Source: Candidatus Omnitrophota bacterium
GTDB taxonomy: Bacteria; Omnitrophota; Gorgyraeia; JACOVV01
Direction of reading: 5' to 3'
DNA: 6,736 nucleotides
Assembly (NCBI GenBank): GCA_023248175.1
Contig: JAHFFC010000050.1
Coordinates: 1-6,736 of the forward strand
Shown: positions 5,086 through 6,736 of the stretch, in pieces
Position numbering within the stretch: position 1 is the stretch's first letter
How the letters are laid out: every line of letters starts with the position of its first letter
The notes under the pieces: generated by a model
The model's database searches: none
What the model saw: the letters and a program-made list of their open reading frames with translations, nothing else
What the model was told of the DNA's origin: nothing
Translations under genes and position numbers: made by a program

Positions 5086-5967
5086 ATGACACACTTAGAA
5101 AAGTTGGAAAGCCAATCGGTGTATGTCTTAAGAGAGGCGTATAGCCATTTCAAGAACCTGGCGATGCTTTGGTCCATCGGCAAGGACAGTACAGTTCTGC
5201 TCTGGCTGGCGCGAAAGGCTTTTTTGGGGCATGTTCCTTTTTCCCTGATTCATATTGATACTTCCTATAAAATTCCGGAGATGATTCAGTACCGGGATAC
5301 GCTTGCTCTGGAATGGGGACTGAACATGGTTTATGGGATTAACGAGGAGGCGCTCAAAGAAAAGCGGACTTTCCCCGACGGTGCACTCACACGGCTGCAG
5401 TGCTGCAAAACGCTCAAGACAGAGGCTTTGGTCAACACACTTTCGGGGAAATGGCCCCGCTATCGGCTGGATCACGCGACGAAGAAGTATCTCCTGGACG
5501 AAAACAGAGAACCTTATACAGGGGTCATTGTCGGTGTCCGTTCGGATGAAGAAGGAAGCCGTTCAAAAGAGAGATACTTTTCTCCGAGAGATAAACAGAG
5601 CGACTGGGATGTCGGCGATCAGCCCCCTGAATTATGGAACCAGTTCAAGACAGATTTCGCCCCGGGGACTCATATTCGAATTCATCCTCTCTTGGATTGG
5701 ACAGAGCTGGATATCTGGGAATATATTGCTCAAGAAAATATTCTAGTCATCGGACTTTATTTTGATCAAGGCAGGGGAGAACGTTATCGCTCACTCGGGT
5801 GCTACCCCTGTACCTTCCCGGTGAAGTCAACTGCAAGGAGCGTTCAGGAAATCATCGAGGAATTAAGAAGCGGTAAGTTCAAGAATATCGCCGAACGCTC
5901 CGGCCGCGCTCAGGATCAAGAAGACGGCGGCGGGCTTGAATCCCTGCGCCGCGGCGGATACATGTGA
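5086..5967 (+). CDS. cysD: CysD-like sulfate adenylyltransferase small subunit / PAPS reductase family, with APS-reductase-like Cys motif
   Basis: A 293-residue ATP-pyrophosphatase of the PAPS reductase family, nearest by pattern to CysD, which with CysN makes adenylyl sulfate (APS) from ATP and sulfate. Seen: [17 protein letters not shown] (3-19), the PP-loop SIGKDST (30-36), LARKAF and [12 protein letters not shown]; then [54 protein letters not shown], and the C-terminal [10 protein letters not shown] and RRGGYM, like CysD endings. Unlike typical CysD it has Cys106-Cys107 in [11 protein letters not shown] and Cys239-x-x-Cys242 in GCYPCT, and lacks the segment CysD normally has between LYF and the RxLGC block. 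About 20 extra residues lie before the VGVRSDEE motif. AGGG 8 nt upstream supports the ATG. The CysN-like gene starts 1 nt after the stop. CysD relationship firm, exact activity uncertain. Confidence 0.88.
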   Translation: MTHLEKLESQSVYVLREAYSHFKNLAMLWSIGKDSTVLLWLARKAFLGHVPFSLIHIDTSYKIPEMIQYRDTLALEWGLNMVYGINEEALKEKRTFPDGALTRLQCCKTLKTEALVNTLSGKWPRYRLDHATKKYLLDENREPYTGVIVGVRSDEEGSRSKERYFSPRDKQSDWDVGDQPPELWNQFKTDFAPGTHIRIHPLLDWTELDIWEYIAQENILVIGLYFDQGRGERYRSLGCYPCTFPVKSTARSVQEIIEELRSGKFKNIAERSGRAQDQEDGGGLESLRRGGYM

Positions 5968-5968
5968 T

Positions 5969-6736
5969 ATGAAAACAGCCAAAGACCAGAAAATGAACAT
6001 TGTCATCGTCGGGCATGTTGACCACGGCAAGAGCACCCTCATCGGGCGATTGCTGGCGGATACCGGTTCTCTTTCCGAAGGGAAGCTGGAACAGGTCAGG
6101 GCAGAATGCCGCCGAAACGCCAAACCGTTTGAGTACGCTTTTCTTCTGGACGCGCTCAAGGATGAACAGGCTCAAGGGATCACCATTGACACAGCCCGGT
6201 GCTTCTTTCGGAGTAAAAAGCGGGAGTACATCATCATTGATGCGCCGGGGCACATCGAATTTTTGAAGAACATGGTCTCCGGCGCCACCCGCGCTGAAGC
6301 GGCATTGCTGGTCATTGACGCCAAGGAAGGCATCCAAGAGAATTCCAAGCGGCACGGGTATCTTTTGTCAATGCTAGGAATCCGCCAGGTGGCTATCTGC
6401 ATCAACAAGATGGATTTGGTGGATTACCGCCAAGAGGTCTTCGAGAAAATCGAGAAGGGGTACCGAAAATTCCTGGACGAGATCGGATTAGTGCCGAAGG
6501 TGTTCATTCCGATCGCGGCATTTGAGGGGGACAATATTGCTAATCCCTCTCCCAAGCTGAAATGGTTTAAAGGACCCTCTGTTTTGTCGGTGCTGGACTC
6601 GTTTAACAATGTTCCCAGCCTCCAGGATAAACCGTTTCGCATGCCGGTACAGGGAGTTTATAAATTTACCGAAATGAATGATACTCGACGGATCATCGTC
6701 GGGAGGATTGAATCGGGAGCCGTTTCGGTCGGAGAT
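5969..6736 (+). CDS. cysN: CysN-like / EF-1alpha-type GTPase, sulfate adenylyltransferase large subunit, 3'-truncated by window edge
   Basis: The first 256 residues of a translation-factor-type GTPase that continues beyond the window. Seen: G1 GHVDHGKST (15-23), switch-I motif QGITIDTA, G3 DAPGH, G4 NKMDLVDY, and G5 region [12 protein letters not shown], followed by [13 protein letters not shown] and [10 protein letters not shown] leading into the second beta-barrel domain, as in CysN. In ATP sulfurylase the CysN GTPase couples GTP hydrolysis to APS formation by CysD. Unlike E. coli CysN, whose P-loop is GSVDDGKST and G3 DTPGHEQYTRNM, this protein has EF-1alpha-like GHVDHGKST and [12 protein letters not shown]. 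Whether a C-terminal APS kinase (CysC) is fused cannot be seen. The start at 5969 is 1 nt after the cysD stop; ATG 5993 (residue 9) is an alternative. No frame break was found across the whole visible stretch. Confidence 0.88.
   Translation, partial: MKTAKDQKMNIVIVGHVDHGKSTLIGRLLADTGSLSEGKLEQVRAECRRNAKPFEYAFLLDALKDEQAQGITIDTARCFFRSKKREYIIIDAPGHIEFLKNMVSGATRAEAALLVIDAKEGIQENSKRHGYLLSMLGIRQVAICINKMDLVDYRQEVFEKIEKGYRKFLDEIGLVPKVFIPIAAFEGDNIANPSPKLKWFKGPSVLSVLDSFNNVPSLQDKPFRMPVQGVYKFTEMNDTRRIIVGRIESGAVSVGD

Noticed and set aside
5879..6355. 158-residue minus-strand ORF opposite the cysD/cysN junction
   Set aside because: Antisense shadow of two clearly coding plus-strand genes, no ribosome binding site and no recognisable protein pattern.

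Overview
The window looks like a chromosomal segment from an uncultured, mid-GC diderm (Gram-negative) bacterium. The diderm call rests on YidC having an N-terminal membrane anchor followed by a large periplasmic domain, which Gram-positive YidC/SpoIIIJ proteins lack. A lineage such as Omnitrophota, Nitrospirota or a deltaproteobacterium-like group would fit the gene order and the C-run/G-run intergenic repeat. This placement is inference and no phylogeny could be run.

Layout. Positions 1-425 (minus strand) hold the N-terminal part of a LicC-like sugar/choline-phosphate nucleotidyltransferase that runs off the left edge. A 227-bp divergent intergenic region follows, with a REP-like C5/G5 hairpin repeat and a near-consensus sigma70 promoter. 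From 653 to 5038 there is a tight plus-strand operon: rpmH (L34), rnpA (RNase P protein), yidD, yidC, a stand-alone Jag_N-domain gene and mnmG (gidA). Several of these genes overlap by a few bases. After a 47-bp gap come a CysD-like gene (5086-5967) and a CysN-like GTPase (5969 to the right edge, cut off), which together resemble the two-subunit ATP sulfurylase.

How the genes work together. rpmH-rnpA-yidD-yidC-jag-mnmG is the conserved origin-proximal cluster of bacteria: ribosomal protein, tRNA 5' processing, membrane protein insertion, an RNA-binding partner of YidC, and tRNA wobble-uridine modification. dnaA is not directly upstream and mnmE is absent between jag and mnmG. The cysDN-like pair belongs to sulfate activation (APS formation driven by GTP hydrolysis) or a derivative of it.

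Most notable observations: (1) the CysD-like protein carries a Cys-Cys ... Cys-x-x-Cys set matching the [4Fe-4S] motif of APS reductases, and its partner GTPase has an EF-1alpha-like rather than a typical CysN P-loop and switch region; (2) yidC contains a perfect 17-bp inverted repeat with a 3-nt loop and a separate (AGTACC)6 in-frame tandem repeat; (3) YidC has Asn where the hydrophilic-groove Arg/Lys is expected; (4) the homologous N-terminus of RnpA lies upstream of any ATG/GTG/TTG, which implies an ATT start overlapping rpmH; (5) jag is reduced to its N-terminal domain; (6) rpmH appears to be transcribed as an almost leaderless mRNA.
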